Part shown: positions 1 through 6,552 of the stretch, piece after piece
Numbering within the stretch: position 1 is the stretch's first letter
How the letters are laid out: every line of letters begins with the position of its first letter
Source of the DNA: Candidatus Jacksonbacteria bacterium RIFCSPLOWO2_02_FULL_44_20
GTDB taxonomy: Bacteria > Patescibacteriota > Patescibacteriia > UBA9629
Direction of reading: 5' to 3'
DNA: 39,890 nucleotides
Assembly (NCBI GenBank): GCA_001818155.1
Contig: MHJU01000038.1
Span: forward strand, 1 to 39,890
Notes under the pieces: model-generated
Databases searched by the model: none
What the model saw: only the letters and a program-made list of their open reading frames with translations
What the model was told of the DNA's origin: nothing
Translations under genes and position numbers: made by a program

Positions 1-3
1 CAC

Positions 4-43
4 CCCCGTAATTTGTTTGCACAAATACGGGGTTTTTTCTTTT
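4..43 (+). terminator. Rho-independent terminator of an upstream gene outside the window
   Basis: Arms CCCCGTAATTTGT and ACAAATACGGGG pair with one bulged base around a TTGC loop, followed directly by TTTTTTCTTTT. This is a textbook intrinsic terminator on the plus strand. The gene it ends lies to the left of the window. Confidence 0.85.
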
Positions 44-86
44 ATATATGATCCAATATCAAACTTTGATGTAAGTAAAAATTGCT

Positions 87-108
87 AATTGTTCCTCGTG
101 GAACAATT
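87..108. repeat. Perfect 9-bp hairpin downstream of tRNA-Gln
   Basis: AATTGTTCC, loop TCGT, GGAACAATT. On the minus strand it lies about 75 nt past the tRNA-Gln 3' end and is followed by AGCAATTTTT, so it could end the tRNA transcript. The U-run is not immediately adjacent, so this role is only a suggestion. Confidence 0.45.
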
Positions 109-180
109 CAAATCGTAAACATTTTCGTATACTCCATAATGCCAAAAATTGCGTCCCTAACTTCCTATCCCATTAAATTA

Positions 181-254
181 TGGCTCCGGGACCTGGATTC
201 GAACCAAGATTACCAGGGCCAGAACCTGGCGTCCTACCATTAGACGATCCCGGA
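181..254 (-). tRNA. tRNA-Gln (anticodon CUG), CCA end encoded
   Basis: The minus strand folds into a full cloverleaf. The acceptor is TCCGGGA/TCCCGGA, the D arm is GTC/GAC around TAATGGTAG, and the anticodon stem is CCAGG/CCTGG. The anticodon loop TTCTGGC puts CTG at positions 34-36, and the T arm carries TTCGAAT. The discriminator is G and CCA is genome-encoded (positions 183-181). It sits 51 bp downstream of the TrmB-like gene on the same strand and could be co-transcribed with it; no convincing separate promoter was found. Confidence 0.95.
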
Positions 255-305
255 AAAACTATTATTAATACTTATTCGTTAAGACAAACGAATTGCGAAA
301 CTATA

Positions 306-1091
306 TCACACTCCTTGCCTATCTTCAACCCCATTTGGTGGCTTTATAGAATAAGTAGAGAGCGGTTGCGCCGCCTTCCACGCCAAATTAAACAATACGC
401 GCATGGTGTCCGCAATGGTTTGATCTTCAATGCGAACGACAAATAAGTTGAATTCGTGCAGACGAAACATGGCGCACACATTGCCATACAACATATTATC
501 ATTATGTATCAGTTCGCCGTCCGCGACGCGCATGCGGTATGTTGCCCCTGCGATTCTTAAAAAACTTCGCGCGATGCGCCGGGCTTCTTTTGTGTCCGCG
601 ATAATTTCGCGGACGGCAATGCCGCGCTCTTTTATTTTTTCCGCGATGTTAAGCGACGCGTGGGGAAATAATTTTTCCACCGTTACCAAGTTTGACCACG
701 CGCAGAAACTATGCGCCTGCACAACTTCTTCATAAATGCGTTCAATTCCTACTTCGCCTTCCAGTATAACTACTTGCGGTTTCCCGGTTGAAGTTGCGCG
801 GAGGGCCGCAAGTTCTGGCAAAGCAGTTTCAAGTTCAGCCATGTTTTTTCTCAAGCGCGCGATAAGCGTTGATGGATCCGTTGCGTGATAATACTGCCGT
901 TTCCCAACAACCACCTTTTCAAGAAGCCCTCGCTTTAAAAGTTCGTCTATATACAAATACACCGTGGGGCGCTTGATCCCAGTTTTTTGCGCGATCTGCG
1001 CAACTGATGCACTGCCAAGCGACAAAGCCGCGAGATAGATTTTTGCGGCTTTGTCGTTTATTCCAAGTGATGAAAGTATGGCACTGTCCAT
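306..1091 (-). CDS. TrmB-family HTH transcriptional regulator
   Basis: The N-terminal roughly 70 residues form a winged helix of the TrmB type: the SSLGINDKAAKIYLAAL helix, then SVAQIAQKTGIKRPTVYLYI as the recognition region. A coiled linker follows (about residues 75-100), then the C-terminal effector domain found in TrmB-like regulators of archaea and CPR bacteria. The ORF track starts at 1115, but that start lies inside a TTGACA-N16-TATCAT promoter whose +1 falls on the ATG at 1091, so MDSAIL is the likely N-terminus and the mRNA is leaderless. The gene diverges from the ABC importer operon, and a 14-bp palindrome between them is a plausible operator. The ligand is unknown; family members often sense sugars, but this importer is not of a sugar type. 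Confidence 0.85.
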   Translation of the reverse strand: MDSAILSSLGINDKAAKIYLAALSLGSASVAQIAQKTGIKRPTVYLYIDELLKRGLLEKVVVGKRQYYHATDPSTLIARLRKNMAELETALPELAALRATSTGKPQVVILEGEVGIERIYEEVVQAHSFCAWSNLVTVEKLFPHASLNIAEKIKERGIAVREIIADTKEARRIARSFLRIAGATYRMRVADGELIHNDNMLYGNVCAMFRLHEFNLFVVRIEDQTIADTMRVLFNLAWKAAQPLSTYSIKPPNGVEDRQGV

Positions 1092-1097
1092 GAAACC

Positions 1098-1125
1098 ATG
1101 ATAGCAAATATACAAATTTTGTCAA
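1098..1125 (-). promoter_or_regulatory. Leaderless promoter of the TrmB-like gene
   Basis: On the minus strand TTGACA (1125-1120), a 16-bp spacer and TATCAT (1103-1098) preceded by TGC form a consensus extended -10 promoter. Six bases separate the -10 from the ATG at 1091, which places transcription start on the start codon. Confidence 0.75.
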
Positions 1126-1140
1126 TAATTCTGACGATAT

Positions 1141-1181
1141 TTAACTACTCTAATGCCTTATTAAAGGCATTTTTTAGTTAA
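1141..1181. repeat. Nested palindrome in the divergent intergenic region
   Basis: Inner arms are AATGCCTT/AAGGCATT with an ATTA loop and the following TTTTT. Outer arms are TTAACTA/TAGTTAA. It could be a terminator-like hairpin or a bipartite operator. It lies between the two divergent promoters, outside both. Confidence 0.6.
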
Positions 1182-1187
1182 AATTTT

Positions 1188-1201
1188 ATATCAATTGATA
1201 T
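1188..1201. promoter_or_regulatory. Perfect 14-bp palindrome, candidate TrmB operator
   Basis: ATATCAATTGATAT is fully self-complementary. It ends 5 bp upstream of the -35 of the ABC operon promoter and lies between it and the divergent regulator gene. The TATCA/TGATA half-sites recall the TATCAC-N5-GTGATA element bound by TrmBL1 in Thermococcales, but with a different spacing. The operator role is inference. Confidence 0.45.
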
Positions 1202-1206
1202 TATTA

Positions 1207-1235
1207 TAGACAATCGGCAACAAAATAGTTATACT
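1207..1235 (+). promoter_or_regulatory. Promoter of the ABC importer operon
   Basis: TAGACA (1207-1212), a 17-bp spacer and TATACT (1230-1235). Predicted start is near 1242, giving a leader of about 64 nt before the ATG at 1306. Confidence 0.6.
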
Positions 1236-1254
1236 GTATTGTTTTAATAATACT

Positions 1255-1292
1255 CCCGCGATTAGTGGTGGGGTCATCATCATTCATGCGGG
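1255..1292 (+). promoter_or_regulatory. Structured 5' leader of the ABC importer mRNA
   Basis: An outer CCCGC/GCGGG helix encloses a GUGGUG-GGGU-CAUCAU hairpin. No good Shine-Dalgarno is visible outside this structure. I do not recognise a known riboswitch class. Confidence 0.35.
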
Positions 1293-1305
1293 AAACATCA
1301 TCTTT

Positions 1306-2304
1306 ATGAAAAAAACATACATCATACTCGCGGTGATTATTGCGGGTTTCATCGGCATCTTTTTAGTCCTGTTCGGAATTTCCAACGCGCCTAAAACAAA
1401 AACATCGGCAGAACCCCTGCGGATTGGTGTTAATCCGTGGATCGGGCATGGTTTATATTATGTTGCAAAAGAAAAAGGCTTTTTTGAGAAAGAAAAACTT
1501 AATGTTGAGTTGATTCCGGTTGACGATCTTGGTATAGGCAGACAACTTATTGCCACAGATAAACTTGAAGCGCTCTCTATTACCCCAGAAACTGCCGCCA
1601 TCCTTGGCGATGCGGCAATATCAGCTCAAGCGGTTGCAATGACCGATACAAGCGAGGGCGCGGATGGCATTATTGTTTCGCAAGACATCAAAGATATTGC
1701 AGACTTAAAAGGGAAAAGTGTCGCGTTTGAAATTGGCTCGCCTTCGCATTTTTTCTTATCGTATCTTTTAGATAAAAGGGGGTTGACGACAGATGATCTT
1801 ACTGTGGTAAATACCATAGCGCCAGACGCGGGAGCGGCGTTTGTCGCTGGCAAGGTGGATGCCGCGGTAACATGGGAGCCGTGGCTTTCCAAAGCGTCGG
1901 AGCGGGAAGGCGGGCGATTGCTTGCAACCTCAAAAGAAACGCCGATTCTGCCGGCAATTCTCATCTTTAGAACAGAGGTAATACAGAAACGTCCGCAGGA
2001 TATTCAAGCAGTTTTGCGCGCCTTGTTTGCGGCGCGGGAGTGGATTCTTGCCAATCAAGGCGAAGCGGTGGCGATTATTGCCAAAAACTTCGGAATTACA
2101 GATCAGGAAGTTACCGAACAGCTCCCTACATTCCGTTGGTTCAGCTACGAAGATAATGTGAGCGAATTTACCGAAGGAGGGTACTCCGCGCAAAATCTTA
2201 TACAAACCGCCGGGGATTTGTGGCTGAAACTGGGGCTTATTAAAAACAAAATCAATGCCAAAAACCTTGTTGATTCATCGCTGATTAAAAATCTTTACAA
2301 ATAA
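1306..2304 (+). CDS. ABC transporter solute-binding protein, NMT1/SsuA/TauA type
   Basis: This is a periplasmic-binding-protein-like fold of the nitrate/sulfonate/taurine/thiamine-precursor class. Residues 1-28 form a membrane anchor or signal (KKTYIILAVIIAGFIGIFLV, no lipobox Cys). LRIGVNPWIGHGLYYVAKEK and GFFEKEKL near residues 38-65 match the conserved N-terminal core. DLKGKSVAFEIGSPSHFF and VDAAVTWEPW are typical of the second lobe. It would deliver a small anionic or aromatic solute to the permease encoded two genes on. It is the first gene of the operon and diverges from a TrmB-like regulator. The substrate cannot be read from the sequence. Confidence 0.85.
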   Translation: MKKTYIILAVIIAGFIGIFLVLFGISNAPKTKTSAEPLRIGVNPWIGHGLYYVAKEKGFFEKEKLNVELIPVDDLGIGRQLIATDKLEALSITPETAAILGDAAISAQAVAMTDTSEGADGIIVSQDIKDIADLKGKSVAFEIGSPSHFFLSYLLDKRGLTTDDLTVVNTIAPDAGAAFVAGKVDAAVTWEPWLSKASEREGGRLLATSKETPILPAILIFRTEVIQKRPQDIQAVLRALFAAREWILANQGEAVAIIAKNFGITDQEVTEQLPTFRWFSYEDNVSEFTEGGYSAQNLIQTAGDLWLKLGLIKNKINAKNLVDSSLIKNLYK

Positions 2305-2316
2305 ACAACAGGATAT

Positions 2317-3048
2317 ATGCGAGAAACAGAACTCACAAAACAATTAGAATATATTGACTACATTGAAGGCACAAAAAAAATTCTTGAACAAAGCAAGGCG
2401 GAAACCGCGCCGTATAAGGTAACCATTTTGGGGGAAAAATTTATTGTGTATCCGAATGTTTTTTCTCCAAAATACTTCAATGACACAGAACTGTTTGCCG
2501 AAAATTTGCCGATTAGAAAAGGAGAGGAACTGCTAGAAATCGGTCCGGGAACTGGAGCAATTTCAATAATTGCTGTTTATAAAGGCGCTCAAAAAGTTTT
2601 AGCGATTGATATTAACCCCGACGCCGTTTCAAATACGCAGGCGAACATTGCACTGCATCAGATGAAGGAGAAAATTGAGGTAAGGCAGGGAGATATTTTT
2701 GAACATCTTCAAACGGAAGAGAGATTTGACATCATTTTTTGGAATACGCCGTTTGGATTTATAGAAAATCAAGATATCTCTGATTTAGAAAAGGCAGTAT
2801 ATGATCCGGGTTATAAATCCACTGAAAGGTTCATAAGAGAAGCAAGGGAGCATTTGAAGGAAGGTGGCAGAATTTTAATCGGATTTAGCACAACATTAGG
2901 CAGATTAGATTTGCTTCAAAAATTTGCGGAAGACGCGGGATTGTCGTTAAAGCTGATATATGAAACGAAATCAGAAGAAACGCATCCTGTGAAGTTTGAG
3001 ATATTTGAAGCTGTGTCAAACATATATGACCTTACAAAGACACAATAA
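2317..3048 (+). CDS. Class I SAM-dependent methyltransferase (PrmA/PrmC-like)
   Basis: A Rossmann-type methyltransferase of 243 residues. Motif I is LLEIGPGTGAISI (about residues 72-84), motif II is VLAIDINPDAV, and motif IV is FWNTPFGF, an NPPY-like tetrapeptide as in enzymes that modify amide or amine nitrogens in proteins or nucleic acids. FIVYPNVFSPKYFNDTELF before motif I resembles the PrmC/HemK linker. It starts 12 bp after the solute-binding protein and overlaps the permease start, so it is co-transcribed within the importer operon. A methyltransferase is not a normal part of such importers; it may act on the imported compound, but this is a guess. The substrate is unknown. Confidence 0.75.
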   Translation: MRETELTKQLEYIDYIEGTKKILEQSKAETAPYKVTILGEKFIVYPNVFSPKYFNDTELFAENLPIRKGEELLEIGPGTGAISIIAVYKGAQKVLAIDINPDAVSNTQANIALHQMKEKIEVRQGDIFEHLQTEERFDIIFWNTPFGFIENQDISDLEKAVYDPGYKSTERFIREAREHLKEGGRILIGFSTTLGRLDLLQKFAEDAGLSLKLIYETKSEETHPVKFEIFEAVSNIYDLTKTQ

Positions 3049-3832
3049 GTTGTATAAAAGCATGTTGGCAATTTCTGGGCTTGTAAGCGTTCTTTTAGCA
3101 TGGTCGCTTGTTACCTACACCGGTTTTATCAAGCCGTTTTTCCTGCCGACGCCAACATCGGTTGTATCCGCCGCAGTCTCGCTCTTTGTAAGCGGCGGCT
3201 TAATCGCTGATGCATCCGCAAGCGTCTCCAGAATTCTGCTCGGATTTCTTGTGTCTCTTGCGATCTCTCTGCCCATTGGCATTCTGCTTGGAGTTTCAAG
3301 AATGTTTGAGGCGTTTGTAAAACCGGTTATCGCGTTTGTGCGGTACATTCCTCCATCCGCGTTCATTCCGCTTGCGATTATCTGGTTTGGCATTGGCGAC
3401 TCGCAAAAAATTGCCATACTTGTTATAGGCATTGCGCCGTATCTTGCGCTTCTTATTGCCGATGCCGCAATAAACACCCCTTTGGAATTGATAGACGCCG
3501 GCCGCGCATTGGGCGCAAACAGAATAAATACAATTTTTAAAGTAATCCTGCCAAGCTCGCTTCCGGGGATTTGGGACGCATGCCGGCTCATGATTGGCGC
3601 AGGATGGACATTTGTGATTATCGCGGAAATTGTCGGCGCTTCCTCTGGCTTGGGACACTTGATGATTGAATCGCAAAGATTTTTACGCACCGCAAACATC
3701 TTTGCCGCAATTATCATTATCGGATTTTTAGGACTTATAACTGATTACTTTTTTGAAATAACTTACAAGCTCCTGTTTCCATGGAGCGAAAAAACACATG
3801 CTGGAATTGAAACACATTACAAAAGTGTATAA
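3026..3832 (+). CDS. ABC transporter permease, SsuC/TauC type
   Basis: Binding-protein-dependent transport inner membrane component with about six hydrophobic segments. FIKPFFLPTPTSV near the N-terminus and the EAA-type loop around DAGRALGANRINTIFKVILP identify the SsuC/TauC/NrtB group. The ORF track starts at a TTG at 2996, deep inside the methyltransferase gene. I prefer the ATG at 3026; the ATG at 3062 is also possible, and neither has a clear Shine-Dalgarno. The 3' end overlaps the ATPase gene by 35 bp, which implies translational coupling and a 1:1 complex. Confidence 0.85.
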   Translation: MTLQRHNKLYKSMLAISGLVSVLLAWSLVTYTGFIKPFFLPTPTSVVSAAVSLFVSGGLIADASASVSRILLGFLVSLAISLPIGILLGVSRMFEAFVKPVIAFVRYIPPSAFIPLAIIWFGIGDSQKIAILVIGIAPYLALLIADAAINTPLELIDAGRALGANRINTIFKVILPSSLPGIWDACRLMIGAGWTFVIIAEIVGASSGLGHLMIESQRFLRTANIFAAIIIIGFLGLITDYFFEITYKLLFPWSEKTHAGIETHYKSV

Positions 3833-4559
3833 CACAGAACCCAGACATCTCGTGGAAGTAATTTCAGACCTTACGCTTTCTGTTGCTGATGGAGAATTTA
3901 TCGCGCTTGTCGGCCCAAGCGGTTGCGGAAAAACAACGCTTTTAAAAATGGTTGCCGGGCTTGTTCCTCAAACAAGCGGTGAGATTTTTTTAGATAAACA
4001 AGCCGTTTCTAGTCCTGGCAAAGAGCGCGGCATTATATTTCAAAACTTTTCTCTTTTTCCATGGCTGACAGTGCGAGACAATATCGCGTTTGGTCTGAAT
4101 CTATGCAAGATGGATAAACAAAAAAAAGAAACGGCTGTAAACCGCTACTTGCGCATAACCGGCTTGGAGAAGTTCGCCTCGTTTTATCCGCGAAATCTAT
4201 CTGGGGGTATGCAACAACGCGTTGCGGTTGCGCGCACTCTTGCAAATAACCCGCGCCTTCTACTTATGGACGAACCCTTTGGATCGTTAGACGAGCAGAC
4301 GAGATCCCTCATGCAAGAGTTTCTCATAGAGTTGTGGGAGAAAGAGAGAAAAACCGTCATTTTTGTTACCCATGATGTGCGCGAGGCGATATTCCTTGCT
4401 GATACCGTATACGTTACAACGCCGCGTCCTCTTGCAATCAAACAAAAATTTGCAATCCCTTTTGCGCGTCCGCGCTCTCACGCGCTGAAACTGACGAAAG
4501 AATTTTTTGACTGGGAGACGCGGGTTGCGCACGCGATTGCAACTGATTTTGGAGAATGA
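3798..4559 (+). CDS. ABC transporter ATP-binding protein, SsuB/TauB type
   Basis: A 253-residue ATPase with Walker A GPSGCGKTT (about residues 38-46), Q-loop FQNFSLFPW, signature LSGGMQQR, Walker B LLLMDEPFGSLD and H-loop VTHDV. FPWLTVRDNI and DEPFGSLDEQTR are characteristic of the nitrate/sulfonate/taurine ATPase group. It powers the permease encoded just upstream. It ends with TGA, which shows TGA is a stop in this genome. The promoter of the next gene (nfo) lies in its last 25 bp. Confidence 0.92.
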   Translation: MLELKHITKVYNTEPRHLVEVISDLTLSVADGEFIALVGPSGCGKTTLLKMVAGLVPQTSGEIFLDKQAVSSPGKERGIIFQNFSLFPWLTVRDNIAFGLNLCKMDKQKKETAVNRYLRITGLEKFASFYPRNLSGGMQQRVAVARTLANNPRLLLMDEPFGSLDEQTRSLMQEFLIELWEKERKTVIFVTHDVREAIFLADTVYVTTPRPLAIKQKFAIPFARPRSHALKLTKEFFDWETRVAHAIATDFGE

Positions 4560-4565
4560 TATAAT
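4537..4565 (+). promoter_or_regulatory. Promoter of nfo
   Basis: TTGCAA (4537-4542), a 17-bp spacer and a perfect TATAAT (4560-4565), overlapping the end of the ABC ATPase gene. A leader of about 32 nt carries AAAAAAGG before the nfo ATG. Confidence 0.7.
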
Positions 4566-4603
4566 AGAGACACAAAAATAAAATATCAAAAAAGGTTTAA
4601 TCT

Positions 4604-5464
4604 ATGCCACTTTTCGGGGCTCATGTTTCTATCGCCGGAGGTATTGATAAAGCGGCAGAGCGCGCTTACAAACATGGTTGCGAGGTGATGCAAATTTTTT
4701 TACAATCACCTCAAACCTTCAAGACTCCGCAAACAACGCCGGAACAGACGAAGAAATTTTTTGTTTCGCTTAAAAAATATGATATTCAGCGAGTATACGT
4801 TCACGCGCCTTATTTAATTAACCTCGCGTCTTCGAATAATAAAATCCGCTATGGTTCTATCGGTCTTATACGGAAAAATCTTGAACGCGCGAGCGGGCTT
4901 GGCTCCGTCGCGCTTATGACTCATATCGGAAGTTACGGCGGAGAAGATAAAGAAAAAGGCCTAAATACTGTTGTGCAATCGCTTACAAAAATTCTCAAAG
5001 GCTATGCCGGTTCATGCCAACTTTTGCTAGAACTGTCAGCTGGAAGCGGAAAAATAATTGGCTCGCAATTTGAGGAAATGAAAATTATTCTTGCGGCAAT
5101 TCATGACTATCCCATTGGAATTTGCCTTGATACCGCGCATATTTTTGCTTCTGGCTACTCGCTTGATGGAGCGCTAAATATCAATCAAACACTTAAAGTA
5201 TTTGATAAAAACATTGGCTTATCAAAGTTGAAAGTTATTCATTTAAATGATTCTTTAGTTCCTTTTGGGAGCAAAAAAGACCGCCATGCAGATATTGGAG
5301 ACGGAAAAATTGGGCTCCAAAATTTCAAAGTTCTCATCAATCACCCAAAACTGCGCGCAATTGATATGATTCTTGAAACGCCTGGGGGTGTTGATCGGCG
5401 TTTACAAGATATGCGACTGCTAAAAACTTTTCGCGCATCAACGGTTGGTAAAAAAAGGGAATAG
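4604..5464 (+). CDS. nfo: Endonuclease IV (AP endonuclease, family 2)
   Basis: Cleaves DNA 5' to abasic sites in base excision repair, using a three-zinc centre. The family's metal ligands are visible in order: GAHVSIAGG at the N-terminus, VHAPYLINLAS, MTHIGS, LLELSAGSG, ICLDTAHIFASGY, VIHLNDS with DRHADIGDGKIG, and MILETP near the C-terminus. The length (286) is normal for Nfo. It has its own promoter and a small AAGG ribosome site, so it is a single-gene unit after the ABC operon. No repair gene neighbours it. Confidence 0.95.
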   Translation: MPLFGAHVSIAGGIDKAAERAYKHGCEVMQIFLQSPQTFKTPQTTPEQTKKFFVSLKKYDIQRVYVHAPYLINLASSNNKIRYGSIGLIRKNLERASGLGSVALMTHIGSYGGEDKEKGLNTVVQSLTKILKGYAGSCQLLLELSAGSGKIIGSQFEEMKIILAAIHDYPIGICLDTAHIFASGYSLDGALNINQTLKVFDKNIGLSKLKVIHLNDSLVPFGSKKDRHADIGDGKIGLQNFKVLINHPKLRAIDMILETPGGVDRRLQDMRLLKTFRASTVGKKRE

Positions 5465-5473
5465 TTTTCCACA

Positions 5474-5502
5474 TTGTTAAAAGTATAAAACGATGATATA
5501 AT
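5474..5502 (+). promoter_or_regulatory. Strong promoter of the pseudopilin gene and its leader
   Basis: TTGTTA (5474-5479), a 17-bp spacer and a perfect TATAAT (5497-5502) preceded by TGA (extended -10). Predicted start is near 5509, giving a leader of about 225 nt before the pilin ATG. Confidence 0.75.
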
Positions 5503-5531
5503 TTTACACAAAAGAAAAACAAAAACAAAAA

Positions 5532-5620
5532 TAGAGCCGTCGTAAAATAATAAAAAATACAAAAAAATCTCTAAAAGTAAAATAAAAAAAGGCGACGGCT
5601 TTTCTTAATAGACGGCTCTA
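5532..5620 (+). promoter_or_regulatory. Leader RNA with two mutually exclusive helices and an A-rich loop
   Basis: TAGAGCCGTC (5532-5541) can pair perfectly with GACGGCTCTA (5611-5620). The overlapping AGCCGTCG (5535-5542) can instead pair with CGACGGCT (5593-5600), which is followed by TTTTCTT. The 50-nt loop between is almost only A and T. The second pairing looks like a weak terminator and the first would prevent it. It could be an attenuation switch or a small RNA ending near 5607. Confidence 0.5.
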
Positions 5621-5641
5621 ATTACTGTTAATAACTAAAAA

Positions 5642-5707
5642 GGACTTACATGTTTGTAATCAATGCGAAGAAATTTTTATAAAGCATGAGACCAAACACG
5701 TAGGTCC
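5642..5707 (+). promoter_or_regulatory. Second leader hairpin enclosing a 10-codon ORF
   Basis: GGACTTACATGT (5642-5653) pairs with ACACGTAGGTCC (5696-5707) with one G-U pair and one mismatch. The arm contains the ATG of a short ORF (5650-5682). The pilin Shine-Dalgarno lies just 3' and stays free. Confidence 0.45.
5650..5682 (+). CDS. Possible leader peptide MFVINAKKFL
   Basis: A ten-codon ORF with AAAAAGGA five bases before its ATG, in the leader of the pseudopilin mRNA and partly inside a hairpin. Its codons show no repeat of one amino acid that would suggest classic attenuation. It may be chance. Confidence 0.25.
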   Translation: MFVINAKKFL

Positions 5708-5734
5708 AATTAGAAAGGAGGTGATAAGCACTAC

Positions 5735-6226
5735 ATGAATATATTTCAAAGAATTCGGAAAAATGCCCGAGGCATTTCAATGCCGGAAGTAATGGCAAGC
5801 ATAACTGTAATGGCGTTACTTGCCGGAACAGGGGTTACAAGCGCGGTCAATCAAATCAGTAAATCCAGAATTGTCGCAACGATGGATGAAATGAAAGCCA
5901 TTTCCATCGCGCTTGATCAATATCAACAAGATAATTCTGGAGGCACAATCTCAACGATCACAACGCTTGTATCGTCCAATTATCTAACAGAAGGTTTTAC
6001 CCATACACCGGACACTGATATGAAAACCGATTGGAAAGAGGATACGTGGGGGAACCTTTATCTGTTAAAGCCTCCATCTATTGATATTGACGGAGATTAT
6101 CTGCGCGGTTCATTAGAATCAGCTGGGGCAGATGGCGTATTGGCCGATGATCCAGCTACAACAAGCATAAATGAAGCCAGTGATAACATCAAAATAACTC
6201 TAGAGCCCATGGTTTCAAGTGGTTAG
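5735..6226 (+). CDS. Type IV pilin / GspG-like pseudopilin
   Basis: A class III prepilin signal: short basic leader MNIFQRIRKNARG, then ISMPEVMASITVMALLAG as the N-methylated hydrophobic helix with Glu at +5, so a PilD-type peptidase would cut after Gly13. The C-terminal part has DTWGNLYLL and SAGADGVLADD, resembling the GspG calcium-loop region (WGNPY, SLGADG). The product would be the subunit of a type IV pilus or pseudopilus driven by PilB, encoded at 26608-28272. AAGGAGGTGAT, matching the complete anti-Shine-Dalgarno, precedes the ATG, so high expression is expected; most neighbours lack any such site. A terminator follows at 6260. Confidence 0.85.
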   Translation: MNIFQRIRKNARGISMPEVMASITVMALLAGTGVTSAVNQISKSRIVATMDEMKAISIALDQYQQDNSGGTISTITTLVSSNYLTEGFTHTPDTDMKTDWKEDTWGNLYLLKPPSIDIDGDYLRGSLESAGADGVLADDPATTSINEASDNIKITLEPMVSSG

Positions 6227-6259
6227 TCGTTAAAAAAAGACAAAAAATAAAGGTTATTG

Positions 6260-6296
6260 CCCAAGAGACCTATGTACAAGGTCTTTTGGGATTTTG
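6260..6296 (+). terminator. Intrinsic terminator after the pseudopilin gene
   Basis: CCCAAGAGACCT pairs with AGGTCTTTTGGG (one G-U) around ATGTACA, followed by ATTTTG. The stem is strong and the U-run is short. It lies 34 bp after the pilin stop. Confidence 0.7.
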
Positions 6297-6332
6297 AGAA
6301 AAATATTCACAGGTTATCCACATATTTTTTAC

Positions 6333-6361
6333 TTGACGAAATGACTAATAATAGCTAAAGT
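6333..6361 (+). promoter_or_regulatory. Candidate promoter of the surface-protein gene
   Basis: TTGACG (6333-6338), a 17-bp spacer and TAAAGT (6356-6361). The resulting leader is about 185 nt. The non-coding stretch 6227-6552 otherwise holds the pilin terminator and the two hairpins before 6553. Confidence 0.5.
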
Positions 6362-6511
6362 AGAAGTATTAAGTATTAAAAAAATTGCATATTTAACTAG
6401 TGCGGAGTAGAGATCATACTACAAGTTTATTTCATCATTCATTGCTTGTTGCTAAAACAAAAAAATGCGCAGACAATGAATATGAGGTAATTAATGCACC
6501 CTTATAAAAAT

Positions 6512-6549
6512 CGCTAGTAGCGATTCAAAGGAGGATAAGGTCTTAGCTC
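6512..6549 (+). promoter_or_regulatory. Leader hairpins and partly masked ribosome-binding site
   Basis: AATCGCT-AGT-AGCGATT forms a tight hairpin, directly followed by CAAAGGAGGATAAGG. GGAG of this Shine-Dalgarno can pair with CTCC just before the ATG, and the site is 18 nt from the ATG, so folding may bring it to working distance or hide it. Confidence 0.4.
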
Positions 6550-6552
6550 CGT

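Noticed and set aside
259-287. TTGTCT-N17-TAATAG as tRNA-Gln promoter
   Set aside because: The predicted start would fall two bases inside the mature tRNA, so co-transcription from upstream is as likely.
6314-6322. Perfect DnaA box TTATCCACA, with a TTTTCCACA near 5465, as a possible origin
   Set aside because: Only one perfect box; about one match is expected by chance in 40 kb on two strands. No dnaA, dnaN or box cluster is present.
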